Shown here one piece after another: positions 26,134 to 34,862 of a stretch of 64,000 nucleotides of DNA; position 1 is the stretch's first letter; every line of letters begins with the position of its first letter. The notes under the pieces are model-generated. The model saw only the letters and a list, made by a program, of their open reading frames with translations. It was not told the origin of the DNA and ran no database searches. A program made the translations under genes and the position numbers. The stretch covers positions 744,001-808,000 of the forward strand of contig NZ_WBVQ01000001.1 of the NCBI RefSeq assembly GCF_008933165.1. Reading direction: 5' to 3'. The stretch comes from Phaeocystidibacter marisrubri (GTDB taxonomy: Bacteria; Bacteroidota; Bacteroidia; Flavobacteriales; Schleiferiaceae).

Positions 26134-27042
26134 ATGACCGAACTAGAATCAGCGAAAGAGAAGCGATTTCCGGTGACTTTTAAACGAGTTGCACTGGCTA
26201 TTGCTCTGTCTCCTCGTGCGGAAGCTCTGCTTTTTGAAGCCGTTCGTATCGCAAAGATGTTTGAAGCTCAGCTCACTTTAATCCACGTAGGTGAATTGAG
26301 CGATGCACAACGGGTGGAGTTTGACGAATTAATTACTCGGGCTGGTGGACAAGAGTTGGCCCCAGAAATTGTTGCTAAAAGTGGCAAACCCGTGGATGTA
26401 ATTCTAAATGTCTGCAAAGAGAAGAACACCGACTTATTGATTGCAGGAGCCCTTCAAAAGGAGAACCTGGTTCGGTATTTCCGTGGATCCATTGCCCGCA
26501 AGCTCAGTAGAGAAGCAAACTGTAGCATCTTGTTGATCACTAACCCCAAAAAGGAAAGTGAGATATGCTCGCGCATTCTCGTAAATGGATTATCTCATCC
26601 CAAAACACCCGATACGGTTAAAACCGCGGTATATGTAGCTGGAAAGTTCAATGCCAACGAGTTGATGATTGCCGATGAGGTACCAACGAAAGCTATTCGC
26701 GTGCGTGTGAATGACGACAAGGGATTGATCAATGCAGAACGAAAGAGGAGGGTGCTAGCCCGAGCAGAACACCGCCGATTGAACAAGGCCATCCGTGAAG
26801 TAGATGTACCCAATAATACAGAACTGACGAAGCATGTGCTATATGGTCGACCGGGATATAGCATTGGTCACTTTGCTGCTGATAAAGGGGTGGACTTGCT
26901 GGTAATGAATTCTCCCGATACACGATTGGGGTTATTTGATCGACTATTTACTCACGATATAGAATACGTATTGAGCGATTTACCGTGCGATTTATTGATT
27001 GTGCACACGACACGAGAAACTGCTAAAAAGGCTTTATCATGA
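26134..27042 (+). CDS. Universal stress protein with tandem UspA domains
   Basis: A 302-residue cytoplasmic protein made of two UspA-like halves. The first (about 15-140) begins FKRVALAIALSPRAEALLFEAVRIAKMF and ends with the nucleotide-binding-like GSIARKLSREANCSILL. The second half (about 150-300) begins ILVNGLSHPKTPDTVKTA and ends LFDRLFTHDIEYVLSDLPCDLLIV. I take the ATG at 26134 over a GTG nine codons upstream, because TATCTTCA lies 4 nt before it. Its stop overlaps the SulP gene start (ATGA at 27039), so it probably tunes or is co-expressed with that transporter. The ligand is unknown. Confidence 0.88.
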   Translation: MTELESAKEKRFPVTFKRVALAIALSPRAEALLFEAVRIAKMFEAQLTLIHVGELSDAQRVEFDELITRAGGQELAPEIVAKSGKPVDVILNVCKEKNTDLLIAGALQKENLVRYFRGSIARKLSREANCSILLITNPKKESEICSRILVNGLSHPKTPDTVKTAVYVAGKFNANELMIADEVPTKAIRVRVNDDKGLINAERKRRVLARAEHRRLNKAIREVDVPNNTELTKHVLYGRPGYSIGHFAADKGVDLLVMNSPDTRLGLFDRLFTHDIEYVLSDLPCDLLIVHTTRETAKKALS

Positions 27043-29249
27043 GTGGAGCACGTTTACAAAACTGGACTTTCGTAAAGAAGGATAGTCTACCGGCATTGCT
27101 GGTTGGACCAGTTTCTCTGATGTTTGCCATTGGGCTTTCTCTCGTTGCTCATGCGCCCATAGAGGCGGGTGTGATTGCAGTCGTTATCGGAGGATTTATG
27201 GTGTCTGCCTTTGGTGGAGCCTATGTGAATATCTCCGGTCCCGGAGTTCATTCTGCCGCTGCTTGGATGATGGGGGCGCTTATATTGGGTGGAGGAAGTT
27301 TAGATCGTGGTTACTTTATGATGCTGGCCGCAGGTGCGATTTCAGGTGCACTTATTATGGCGGTTGGATTAACCCGACAAGTGCACCGATTTGATATCAT
27401 TCCCATTGCCGTTCGACGAGGCATTGTGGCGCTTTTGGGTGTTTGGATTATTATCGGACAAATTCCCTTGCTATTTGGGGCTGAGCCCTTTTACGATTAT
27501 CACAGTATTGGAGAGATCATCTCGAAGTATCCTTATTTCTTGAATAGGGCCGTAGATGGAATTACCGATTATTGGATTTCAGGTCTAGGGCTAACCGCCT
27601 TGGTGTTCATGATTATTTATAGCAGTTATCAGAACCGTCTTATCCGCATGCTTCCCGCACCTATTTGGTTGCTCTTTGGAGGAATTGCTTTGGCGGGATA
27701 TCTACGAATTAATGAAGGAGCGGGATATGTAGCGTCCTTACACGAACAAGTTCACTTTCACGAAGGGGTCATGGAGTGGTTTCACCGTGCGAACTTCAGT
27801 ATGATTGGAACATGGAATTTTTGGAGTGTGGTTTTGGGCTTTACCCTGGTTTCGCTGAATGAATCGGTAACAAACCTCCGCGCTACAGATCGCCTCGATG
27901 TTCAACACAGAAGGAGTGATATCAATACAGAGCTTACAGCCTTGGGATTGGCCTCGGTTTTTTCATGTCTATTAGGCGGACTCAACGTTACAGCGACCAT
28001 TGCCCAAAGTTCTACCAACGTACAACTCGGTGCCACGTCACGCTTTTCCAATCTCAATAATGTATTGGTTGTCTTGTTGTTGATGTTGCTGGCTTCTCCT
28101 ATTGTTGAAGAATTATTGGTGCCCGCAGTTGCGGCAATGATGGTGTACATCGGATATCGAATGGCAGCACCTTCTCATTTGAGAAGTGTGGCTGAAATTG
28201 GATGGGAAGATTTTGTGGGATGGGCCGTGGCCTTTGGACTTGGGTGGGAATTTGGATTGCTTTACGGCATCCTTGGAGGAGTGTTAACCATGATACTCTT
28301 ACAACTGCTCACATCGGGTAAATTCGGTCATATTCTTCGATTCCTTTTTCGCCCAAACACCCTATTGTACCAAGAAGACGACAATTCCTACCTCCTTTCC
28401 ATCAAGCATTATGGGAGCTTCTTGAACCTCGGAAGAGTGCGAGAGAAAATTGATACGGTACCCTCTTCAGCAGAGATGATTGTCGATTGTTCCTTGGCCG
28501 AGTTTGTAGATCAAAATGTATTGATCCAATTGGAATACTATGAAGAGCTCTTTATGCGAAGAGGGGGACGATTTGAGGTAGTAGGGGTAGATGATCTTCC
28601 GGTAAAAGTACATCACCCATTTGCCTCTTGGATGCCATTTGGAGAGGCTCCGTCTGACACGGGACCTTTATCGAATCGTCAGGAAGCCTTGGCAGAATGG
28701 GCGGAAGAGAGCGGATATTCCTACCATCCAGGTGTTTTGTATACCGGACAACCGTATTATCGATTCCAGTACTTTAAAACAGTACGGATTGAAGGGCAGC
28801 GCAACCGACTTGTGGGAGAAGTGGCAGGATTGAATTTCATCATGGCCGATGTAGATTACTTCCAAGGAGAATTCATCGCCAGAGGTTCAACTCATTCCAC
28901 CATGATGTACATTCAGACAGAGGTGCAGTTGCCACAGTTCGTGTTAGATAGAGAGCGACTCCTCGACCGTGTTGCTTCCTTTGCGGGCTTTAGTGATATC
29001 AACTTCGATGAACATCCAACCTTTAGTTCTAAGTTTAAATTGCAAGGCAGTAATGAGAAGGCGATTCGTGAATTCTTTAGCAAAGATTTGATCGAGCTAC
29101 ACTTGGCCAATCCAGAATATCACCTTGAAGCGCGAGGCAATCAAGTATTGATATTTGAGAAAGAGAGGCTTGCAGGTGCGAATGAGATGAAAGGAATGGT
29201 TAGCTTTGCCGAAAAATTAGCCGTCTTTCTGAAGAACGCCGAAGAATGA
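27039..29249 (+). CDS. SulP-family anion transporter with STAS domain and extra C-terminal region
   Basis: A 736-residue protein. The first 430 residues form the polytopic SulP/SLC26 transport core, starting with ALLVGPVSLMFAIGLSLVAHAP and including a GGLNVTATIAQSSTNVQLGA segment. A STAS-like domain follows at about 445-535 (SLAEFVDQNVLIQLEYYEELF). Beyond that lie roughly 190 more residues that ordinary SulP proteins lack: VLYTGQPYYRFQYFKTVRIEG, then a FKLQGSNEKAIREFF region. This part looks globular and cytoplasmic, and I do not recognise it. Substrate may be bicarbonate or sulfate. It is coupled by 4-bp overlaps to a universal stress protein gene before and miaE after. Confidence 0.9.
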   Translation: MSGARLQNWTFVKKDSLPALLVGPVSLMFAIGLSLVAHAPIEAGVIAVVIGGFMVSAFGGAYVNISGPGVHSAAAWMMGALILGGGSLDRGYFMMLAAGAISGALIMAVGLTRQVHRFDIIPIAVRRGIVALLGVWIIIGQIPLLFGAEPFYDYHSIGEIISKYPYFLNRAVDGITDYWISGLGLTALVFMIIYSSYQNRLIRMLPAPIWLLFGGIALAGYLRINEGAGYVASLHEQVHFHEGVMEWFHRANFSMIGTWNFWSVVLGFTLVSLNESVTNLRATDRLDVQHRRSDINTELTALGLASVFSCLLGGLNVTATIAQSSTNVQLGATSRFSNLNNVLVVLLLMLLASPIVEELLVPAVAAMMVYIGYRMAAPSHLRSVAEIGWEDFVGWAVAFGLGWEFGLLYGILGGVLTMILLQLLTSGKFGHILRFLFRPNTLLYQEDDNSYLLSIKHYGSFLNLGRVREKIDTVPSSAEMIVDCSLAEFVDQNVLIQLEYYEELFMRRGGRFEVVGVDDLPVKVHHPFASWMPFGEAPSDTGPLSNRQEALAEWAEESGYSYHPGVLYTGQPYYRFQYFKTVRIEGQRNRLVGEVAGLNFIMADVDYFQGEFIARGSTHSTMMYIQTEVQLPQFVLDRERLLDRVASFAGFSDINFDEHPTFSSKFKLQGSNEKAIREFFSKDLIELHLANPEYHLEARGNQVLIFEKERLAGANEMKGMVSFAEKLAVFLKNAEE

Positions 29250-29833
29250 GCATGCTAGGATTAAAGTTGCCAACGGATCCACGTTGGGTGAACATCGCTG
29301 AAAAGAACATTGAAGAGATTCTCACAGATCATGCGTATTGTGAGCAAAAAGCGGCATCTACCGCCATCTCTCTCATTATTGGTTACCACGATTATCCTGA
29401 GTTGGTGGAGGCTATGGCCGCATTGGCTAGAGAGGAAATGAGCCATTTTGAGATGGTTCACCAGCAAATCGTAAAAAGAGGAATGAAGCTTGGACGTGAA
29501 CGCAGAGACGAGTACGTGCATAGCATCATGGACTTCTTTCCGAAATCGGGTGATCGAGTGATGCGATTGGTGCATCGATTGCTCATCGCAGGACTGATTG
29601 AAGCGCGTTCATGTGAGCGTTTTAAGGTGCTTTCAGAAAATATCCAAGATGCCGAATTGGCTGAATTCTACCGTCGATTGATGGTGAGTGAGGCCAATCA
29701 CTATACCATGTTCCTCAAGTTTGCCCGCGAAATTGGCGGTAGAGAGAAGGTGGATCCCCTGTGGAATGATTTGCTGGAATACGAAGCGACCGTAATGGCT
29801 CAGCTTGGTGTGAAGGAACACATCCACGGATAG
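29246..29833 (+). CDS. miaE: tRNA-(ms2io6A)-hydroxylase
   Basis: MiaE is a non-haem di-iron monooxygenase that hydroxylates the isopentenyl side chain of ms2i6A at position 37 of tRNAs. The 195-residue helical protein carries the ferritin-like metal ligands: EKNIEEILTDHAYCEQKAAS, LAREEMSHFEMVHQQI, then ARSCERFKVLSE and EANHYTMFLKFA. The first residues LGLKLPTDPRWVNIAEKNI are typical. It shares a 4-bp ATGA overlap with the SulP gene. Why a tRNA hydroxylase should be coupled to an anion transporter is unclear. Confidence 0.93.
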   Translation: MSMLGLKLPTDPRWVNIAEKNIEEILTDHAYCEQKAASTAISLIIGYHDYPELVEAMAALAREEMSHFEMVHQQIVKRGMKLGRERRDEYVHSIMDFFPKSGDRVMRLVHRLLIAGLIEARSCERFKVLSENIQDAELAEFYRRLMVSEANHYTMFLKFAREIGGREKVDPLWNDLLEYEATVMAQLGVKEHIHG

Positions 29834-29863
29834 TAGACAGTTGCTAACCCAGAATCGATTGAA

Positions 29864-30946
29864 ATGAAGAATACAGCTCTAACCGCTGTTCACGAGAAAC
29901 TCGGTGCCAAGATGGTTCCGTTTGCTGGTTATAACATGCCAGTTCAGTACGAAGGTGTAATTGCTGAACACAACAACGTTCGCGAGCATGTGGGTGTTTT
30001 TGACGTGAGTCACATGGGTGAGTTTTGGGTTCGTGGACCTCAAGCACTCGATCTTATTCAAAAAGTAACCTCAAACGATGCTGCTAAGCTTGTTCCAGGG
30101 AAAGTTCAATATAGTTGCTTGCCCAATGACAAAGGGGGGATAGTAGATGATCTGCTTGTTTATTGTCAGGATGATCAAAACTACCTTTTGGTGGTCAATG
30201 CTTCGAACATTGAGAAGGATTGGAATTGGATTTCTTCACACAACACATTTGACTGTGAGCTCGAGAATCAATCTGACGAGCTCTCTCTTTTAGCTATTCA
30301 AGGTCCAAAAGCGGTAGCTGCACTTCAGTCACTAACCGACATCAATCTTTCAGAAATGACCTACTACACCTTTGAAGTAGGAACCTTTGCTGGAGTTGAG
30401 AACGTAATTGTATCTGCCACGGGTTACACAGGAGCCGGAGGTTTTGAAATCTACTTCCCAAATGATGCGGCAGAGACAATCTGGAATGCGGTATTTGAAG
30501 CAGGTGCAGATCATAATATTAAGCCGATAGGATTGGCCGCACGCGATACCCTACGTTTGGAAATGGGCTTCTGCCTTTACGGAAACGATATTGACGACAC
30601 GACTTCTCCTATAGAAGCAGGTCTGGGGTGGATTACCAAATTCACGAAAGACTTCATCAATTCTGAAGCTATCAAAGCACAGAAGGAAGCGGGAGTAGAG
30701 AAGAAGTTGGTTGGATTTGAATTGGTAGATAGAGGGGTGCCTCGCCACGGTTATCCGATTGTGGATGCCAATGGAAATGAAGTGGGAGTTGTTACCAGTG
30801 GAACAATGTCGCCAAGCACCGGAAAGGCAATTGGATTGGGCTATGTTCCTGTTGGAATGTCTGCTGCAGATTCTGAAATCTTTATTCAAGTGAGAAACAA
30901 GGCTTTGAAAGCCGTTGTGGTAAAGCTTCCTTTTTACAAAGGCTAA
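29864..30946 (+). CDS. gcvT: Glycine cleavage system T protein (aminomethyltransferase)
   Basis: GcvT takes the aminomethyl group from lipoylated GcvH, releases ammonia and passes the one-carbon unit to tetrahydrofolate. The 360-residue length is typical. Visible features are the N-terminal [24 protein letters not shown], the folate-binding-region aspartate segment with [26 protein letters not shown], and [21 protein letters not shown]. It is a single gene with its own terminator; gcvH and gcvP are not in this window. Confidence 0.97.
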   Translation: MKNTALTAVHEKLGAKMVPFAGYNMPVQYEGVIAEHNNVREHVGVFDVSHMGEFWVRGPQALDLIQKVTSNDAAKLVPGKVQYSCLPNDKGGIVDDLLVYCQDDQNYLLVVNASNIEKDWNWISSHNTFDCELENQSDELSLLAIQGPKAVAALQSLTDINLSEMTYYTFEVGTFAGVENVIVSATGYTGAGGFEIYFPNDAAETIWNAVFEAGADHNIKPIGLAARDTLRLEMGFCLYGNDIDDTTSPIEAGLGWITKFTKDFINSEAIKAQKEAGVEKKLVGFELVDRGVPRHGYPIVDANGNEVGVVTSGTMSPSTGKAIGLGYVPVGMSAADSEIFIQVRNKALKAVVVKLPFYKG

Positions 30947-30974
30947 CATAAGCGAAACACAATCATAACACCGA

Positions 30975-31008
30975 AGAGCCCACCATTGAGTGGGCTCTTT
31001 CTATTTTT
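30975..31008 (+). terminator. Intrinsic terminator after gcvT
   Basis: Perfect arms AGAGCCCAC (30975-30983) and GTGGGCTCT (30990-30998), then a T-rich tract. Confidence 0.9.
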
Positions 31009-31031
31009 CGCAGCTCGTAAAATAGATAGCT

Positions 31032-31697
31032 GTGATGAAGATTAGTCCTAAACTAATCCTTGGTGTTTTATTGGTTTCGCTTACTTCATGTGAATGTGAG
31101 AGAAGTGTAGAAATTTCAGGAACTGTCTTGGAATCCTGTGCGAATCCCATTCCAGTTGAAGGAGCGGTATTGACGTATTACTCGCATTCTGAAGGTCAAT
31201 TATTTGATACAACAGGAGCAGATGGGAAGTTCCGATTCTCCATGATAGAAGAACCTGGTCTGGGGTATAGCAACAACAGTTTGTCTCTCCTGAAAGACGA
31301 CACCTCTGATATTCCCATCGGACATCGGTTTTTACAAACTACCCAATTGGGGGATATATATTTGGATCACCGTGTTCAATTTCAGTTTCTGCTCAACGGT
31401 TTATCCGACTCTGTTGGATTTTCTGAAAAGGCCGAGCTTCACATTAAGCCTGCGTTTACAGATGACGAATGGGTGATCAACGGTCCATTTTACAACTCGA
31501 TGATATTGGAGGAGGTAACCTTAAATCTGCCTCCACATACTGGGTATTTAGCGCAGGATGGGAATTTTTATATCATTGGACAGTTGGAAAACATTGGAGA
31601 TTCGACAGCATTCTACAGGGCTGTTTTGCCCCTTAACCATGAGAATATCGACTGTAACGAGCAGGCTTACACCACTATTTTAGAGTTTGTGAATTGA
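31032..31697 (+). CDS. Lipoprotein with carboxypeptidase-regulatory-like domain, paralogue 1 of 3
   Basis: A 221-residue lipoprotein (lipobox LTSC, then ECERS). Residues about 25-85 form a regulatory-like beta sandwich: EISGTVLESCANPIPVEGAVLTYY then TTGADGKFRFS. The C-terminal half has a conserved PPHTGYLAQDG segment followed by an IDCNEQ ending. The same three landmarks (VLESC.N.P, PPHTGY, a final CxE) occur in the next two genes, so they are tandem paralogues. No enzyme motif is visible. A role as surface or periplasmic binding lipoproteins is only inferred. It is the first of three genes after the gcvT terminator. Confidence 0.65.
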   Translation: MMKISPKLILGVLLVSLTSCECERSVEISGTVLESCANPIPVEGAVLTYYSHSEGQLFDTTGADGKFRFSMIEEPGLGYSNNSLSLLKDDTSDIPIGHRFLQTTQLGDIYLDHRVQFQFLLNGLSDSVGFSEKAELHIKPAFTDDEWVINGPFYNSMILEEVTLNLPPHTGYLAQDGNFYIIGQLENIGDSTAFYRAVLPLNHENIDCNEQAYTTILEFVN

Positions 31698-31778
31698 TGG
31701 ATTGATGCGTGTCCCACGTGAAGGTGAGGATGGAAATCGTGGAGGAATTGTCTAAATTCGAAAGGACAAAACTCTCTC

Positions 31779-32477
31779 ATGTTAAAACACCTCCTACAAC
31801 TCCTCAGTGGTATTACTCTTATGGCCACGCTTGCATCCTGCTCATGTGATCGGACGGAAACCATAGAAATCAGTGGGCAATTGGTAGAATCTTGTGCCAA
31901 TGAAACTCCGATTTCAGATGTGATCATAGAGTATAGCACCGCGTATGATGGTATTGTTTATGACACTACCGATTCCCAGGGACGTTTTAAGTTGACCCTA
32001 TCCACAGAGAAGAGAATCAGCTTGTGGACGGTGAAGCAGAATAGTTTGTATGCCTATCGGACCGTTTCTGGAGTGATAGCCGATACCGTTCGCATTGCGC
32101 AAGATATTTTTGAGTCAAGAGACCTGCATCAGATGGCATGGCGACAACAGGTTTATACGTCATTTGACTTTTCGGAATCACTGGTGCCTTTTGATTCCAG
32201 TGATAGTTTATATGTGTTCGTAATGTCTACAGATTTTAGCGTCTTTTCAAGAGCTCGTATGGTTGGACCGATCGATTCTACGACCGTACTCGATTCTGTC
32301 GCTTTGGTATTTCCTCCTCACACAGGATACTTCCATTCAAGTGGGACGATTGAAATCTGGATTGGAGCTTCTCCGGTCCCATATGATGATATATTGTATA
32401 AAGCCAGCTTGAGCACCATTCGTGGAAATATTGCCTGCATGGATTATGTTCAACCCTTACTTTTCGAAGATTACTGA
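31779..32477 (+). CDS. Lipoprotein with carboxypeptidase-regulatory-like domain, paralogue 2 of 3
   Basis: A 232-residue lipoprotein (signal peptide LLQLLSGITLMATL, lipobox LASC followed by SCDR). It shares with its neighbours the segment EISGQLVESCANETPISDVIIEY, a TTDSQGRFKLT turn, and PPHTGYFHSSG, ending IACMDY. Length and order of landmarks match the first paralogue. The 81-bp gap before it holds no clear terminator, so the cluster may be one transcript. Unknown function. Confidence 0.65.
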   Translation: MLKHLLQLLSGITLMATLASCSCDRTETIEISGQLVESCANETPISDVIIEYSTAYDGIVYDTTDSQGRFKLTLSTEKRISLWTVKQNSLYAYRTVSGVIADTVRIAQDIFESRDLHQMAWRQQVYTSFDFSESLVPFDSSDSLYVFVMSTDFSVFSRARMVGPIDSTTVLDSVALVFPPHTGYFHSSGTIEIWIGASPVPYDDILYKASLSTIRGNIACMDYVQPLLFEDY

Positions 32478-32494
32478 CCTCAATCCACTCTCTT

Positions 32495-33178
32495 ATGAAA
32501 CAAATAAAGGGTATACTCCTAAGTGCTGGAATCCTCTTCAGCCTTGCCTCTTGTAAGCGTTCTGTTGAATTTGAGTATTCGGGGACCATTCTAGAATCGT
32601 GTGACACTGGGGCACCTTTGGCAAATGTAGAAGTGGTTTATGAAGGGGATTGGCAGGAATTCAGAACCACTACCGACGAAAATGGTCGGTTTCGAATTGC
32701 GGGTAAATACAAGACAGAAGGATGTACGATGTGCAAAGAAGAGAATCCGCGATTGTGGATATCGGGCATGACGGGAAGAGATCCTGTTTTTGCATTCTTC
32801 AATCCTAGTGATTACCATGTAGACCTTGGAGTGATGCCACTTGATAGATTGGAAAAAGTCATTCTCAATGTTCGATTTGAAACCGACTCAACGGTATCAA
32901 GAAGTGGTGACACCTTGCGTGTATACGCCATTAACCCTCAAACTTTAGAGTCGGAGGAATTCACCTATTCAGGTCCTTTTTTGGATGATCAAGTGTTAGA
33001 TACACTTTACTTCAAGTTACCACCACACATTGGATATACGGAACACATGGATATAGATGTTCGATTCTCCTCGAATTCTGCCAACAGCAGTTACTGGGTT
33101 CGCGTTCGTGATATGTATGGGGCACCCAATCCAGATTGTGGCGAAATCATAGAAATGGATTTAGAGATCCGAGAATAA
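32495..33178 (+). CDS. Lipoprotein with carboxypeptidase-regulatory-like domain, paralogue 3 of 3
   Basis: A 227-residue lipoprotein (lipobox LASC, then KRSVEF). It keeps the family landmarks TILESCDTGAPLANVEVVYEG, TTDENGRFRI, and PPHIGYTEHMDID, ending with PDCGEIIEMDLEI. It has an extra CTMC pair near residue 78 that the other two lack. It follows the second paralogue by 17 nt, so the two are probably co-transcribed. A bidirectional terminator lies immediately after. Function unknown. Confidence 0.65.
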   Translation: MKQIKGILLSAGILFSLASCKRSVEFEYSGTILESCDTGAPLANVEVVYEGDWQEFRTTTDENGRFRIAGKYKTEGCTMCKEENPRLWISGMTGRDPVFAFFNPSDYHVDLGVMPLDRLEKVILNVRFETDSTVSRSGDTLRVYAINPQTLESEEFTYSGPFLDDQVLDTLYFKLPPHIGYTEHMDIDVRFSSNSANSSYWVRVRDMYGAPNPDCGEIIEMDLEIRE

Positions 33179-33180
33179 AA

Positions 33181-33209
33181 AATCCCCTTAGCGATGAACT
33201 AAGGGGATT
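33181..33209. terminator. Bidirectional terminator between the lipoprotein cluster and gapA
   Basis: Perfect 11-bp arms AATCCCCTTAG (33181-33191) and CTAAGGGGATT (33199-33209). The T run is stronger on the minus strand, so it mainly ends gapA transcription. Confidence 0.88.
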
Positions 33210-33262
33210 CTTGATTTGAGCCTTTTTATCTGTAGAAAGTTCTACGCCTTCCTTCGATAATC

Positions 33263-34717
33263 TTAATAGTAACGCTTGCGACGAACTTGAGCGATGTACT
33301 TGCTCAAGCGCATTACCTGACGAGTATAACCGTATTCGTTATCATACCAAACGTACAATACCATAGAGCGGTTATCGCTATGAACGATAGTCGCCTTGCT
33401 GTCGAAAATAGACGGACAAGAGTTACCGATGATATCGCTAGATACCAATTCGTTGCTAATGCTGTAGTTGATTTGTTCAACCAAGTTACCGTGAAGGGCG
33501 GCATCGCGCATGATGTCGTTGATACCCTCTACAGTTGTATCTTTTTGAACGGTCAAGTTCAAGATAGCCAATGAACCATCTGGAACTGGAACACGAATGG
33601 CGTTCGAAGTCAATTTAGCTCCCAAGCCTGGGATTACCTTATCAACAGCCTTACCTGCACCTGTTTCAGTGATAACCATGTTCAAGGCAGCAGCGCGACC
33701 ACGACGGTATTTGCTGTGCATGTTATCAACCAAGTTTTGGTCGTTGGTGTAGGCGTGGATGGTCTCAATGTGACCTTTATCAATGCCCAATTTGTCATTG
33801 ATCACTTTCAATACAGGAACAATCGCGTTGGTTGTACAAGACGCTGCAGAGAAAATGTCAATTTCGTTCGGGTTGTAGTCCATTTGGTTAACCCCGTGAA
33901 CGATGTTTGGAACTCCTTTACCTGGAGCCGTCAAAAGAACTTTAGCAGCTCCTTTCGCTTTTAGGTGACGTGCAAGTGCTACATCATCGCGGAATGCACC
34001 GGTATTGTCGATGATAAGTGCATTGTTGATGCCGTAGGCTGTGTAGTCGATATCTTCTGGCTGGTTGGCAGAAATCATGTTGATTACACGACCGTTGATC
34101 AACAGGTTCATGTTTTCAACGTCAGCCTCAACCGTTCCAGGGAATTCACCATGTACAGAGTCAACGCGAAGAAGCGATGCACGCTTTTCTAATGATTCAG
34201 GAGTTTCGCCACGAGAAACAATCGCGCGAAGGCGCAACTGCTGACCACGACCTTCCTGAGCAATAAGCTCGCGAGCTACGAGACGGCCGATACGACCAAA
34301 TCCGTAAAGAACCACGTCTTTCGGCTCAACTTCACTATCGCTAGAGCCTCCGATGAACTCGCCCATCTTCGCAGCAACAAATGCCGCTTTGCTGTCGAAT
34401 GAAGAACCTTCTTCCATCCATTCTGCTGTCAATCGACCAATGTCGAAACGAGCAGGGCAGATATCGGCTGCCAATACTTCCGTTGCAAGAGCAAGTGTGT
34501 CTGCAATCGTGATGTCTTTTCCCACTACTTTCTTAGCGTAGTTGTGGAGATTCAAAATCTCGCTTGGACGCTTGTCGATAAGCTGGTTGCGGAAAAGAAC
34601 GGTCTCAACGCCTTTGTCATAGAAAAGATCGCTGATTACTTTGATGAATTCAGTGGCGGATTTCTCCATACCGATGCGTTCTTGAACGGCAGTTTCGTAT
34701 GCACGTGGCTCAGCCAT
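33263..34717 (-). CDS. gapA: Glyceraldehyde-3-phosphate dehydrogenase, long Bacteroidota form
   Basis: A 484-residue GAPDH. The NAD-binding fold begins only near residue 142 (VVLYGFGRIGRLVA), after an N-terminal extension absent from standard 330-residue enzymes but known in Bacteroidota long-form GAPDH. The catalytic cysteine is in SAASCTTNAIVPVLKV near residue 295, followed by HAYTNDQNLVDN and the C-terminal WYDNEYGYTRQ. The extension, helical and charged, is of unknown role. The gene is leftward and alone, with a -7 element (TATTTTTG) 35 nt upstream and a terminator. It is a glycolysis/gluconeogenesis step in the same window as a phosphofructokinase end. Confidence 0.96.
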   Translation of the reverse strand: MAEPRAYETAVQERIGMEKSATEFIKVISDLFYDKGVETVLFRNQLIDKRPSEILNLHNYAKKVVGKDITIADTLALATEVLAADICPARFDIGRLTAEWMEEGSSFDSKAAFVAAKMGEFIGGSSDSEVEPKDVVLYGFGRIGRLVARELIAQEGRGQQLRLRAIVSRGETPESLEKRASLLRVDSVHGEFPGTVEADVENMNLLINGRVINMISANQPEDIDYTAYGINNALIIDNTGAFRDDVALARHLKAKGAAKVLLTAPGKGVPNIVHGVNQMDYNPNEIDIFSAASCTTNAIVPVLKVINDKLGIDKGHIETIHAYTNDQNLVDNMHSKYRRGRAAALNMVITETGAGKAVDKVIPGLGAKLTSNAIRVPVPDGSLAILNLTVQKDTTVEGINDIMRDAALHGNLVEQINYSISNELVSSDIIGNSCPSIFDSKATIVHSDNRSMVLYVWYDNEYGYTRQVMRLSKYIAQVRRKRYY

Positions 34718-34751
34718 GATGTGTGTTTTAAGTGAGCATGAAAAACTGCCG

Positions 34752-34759
34752 CAAAAATA
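34752..34759 (-). promoter_or_regulatory. -7 element for gapA
   Basis: On the minus strand TATTTTTG, an exact TAnnTTTG match, 34 nt before the gapA ATG. No convincing -33 at normal spacing. Confidence 0.6.
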
Positions 34760-34798
34760 ACCCCCCTAGATGGTATCGGCAATAATTATCAAATAAAT

Positions 34799-34821
34799 AA
34801 ACCCCTCATATAGAGGGGTTT
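34799..34821 (-). terminator. Terminator downstream of the Do-type protease gene
   Basis: Arms AAACCCCTC (34799-34807) and GAGGGGTTT (34813-34821), perfectly complementary, with T/A-rich flank on the minus strand. Confidence 0.8.
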
Positions 34822-34862
34822 ACAATTAATTTTATAGTGTAAAAAATACACTTACTATGGAA

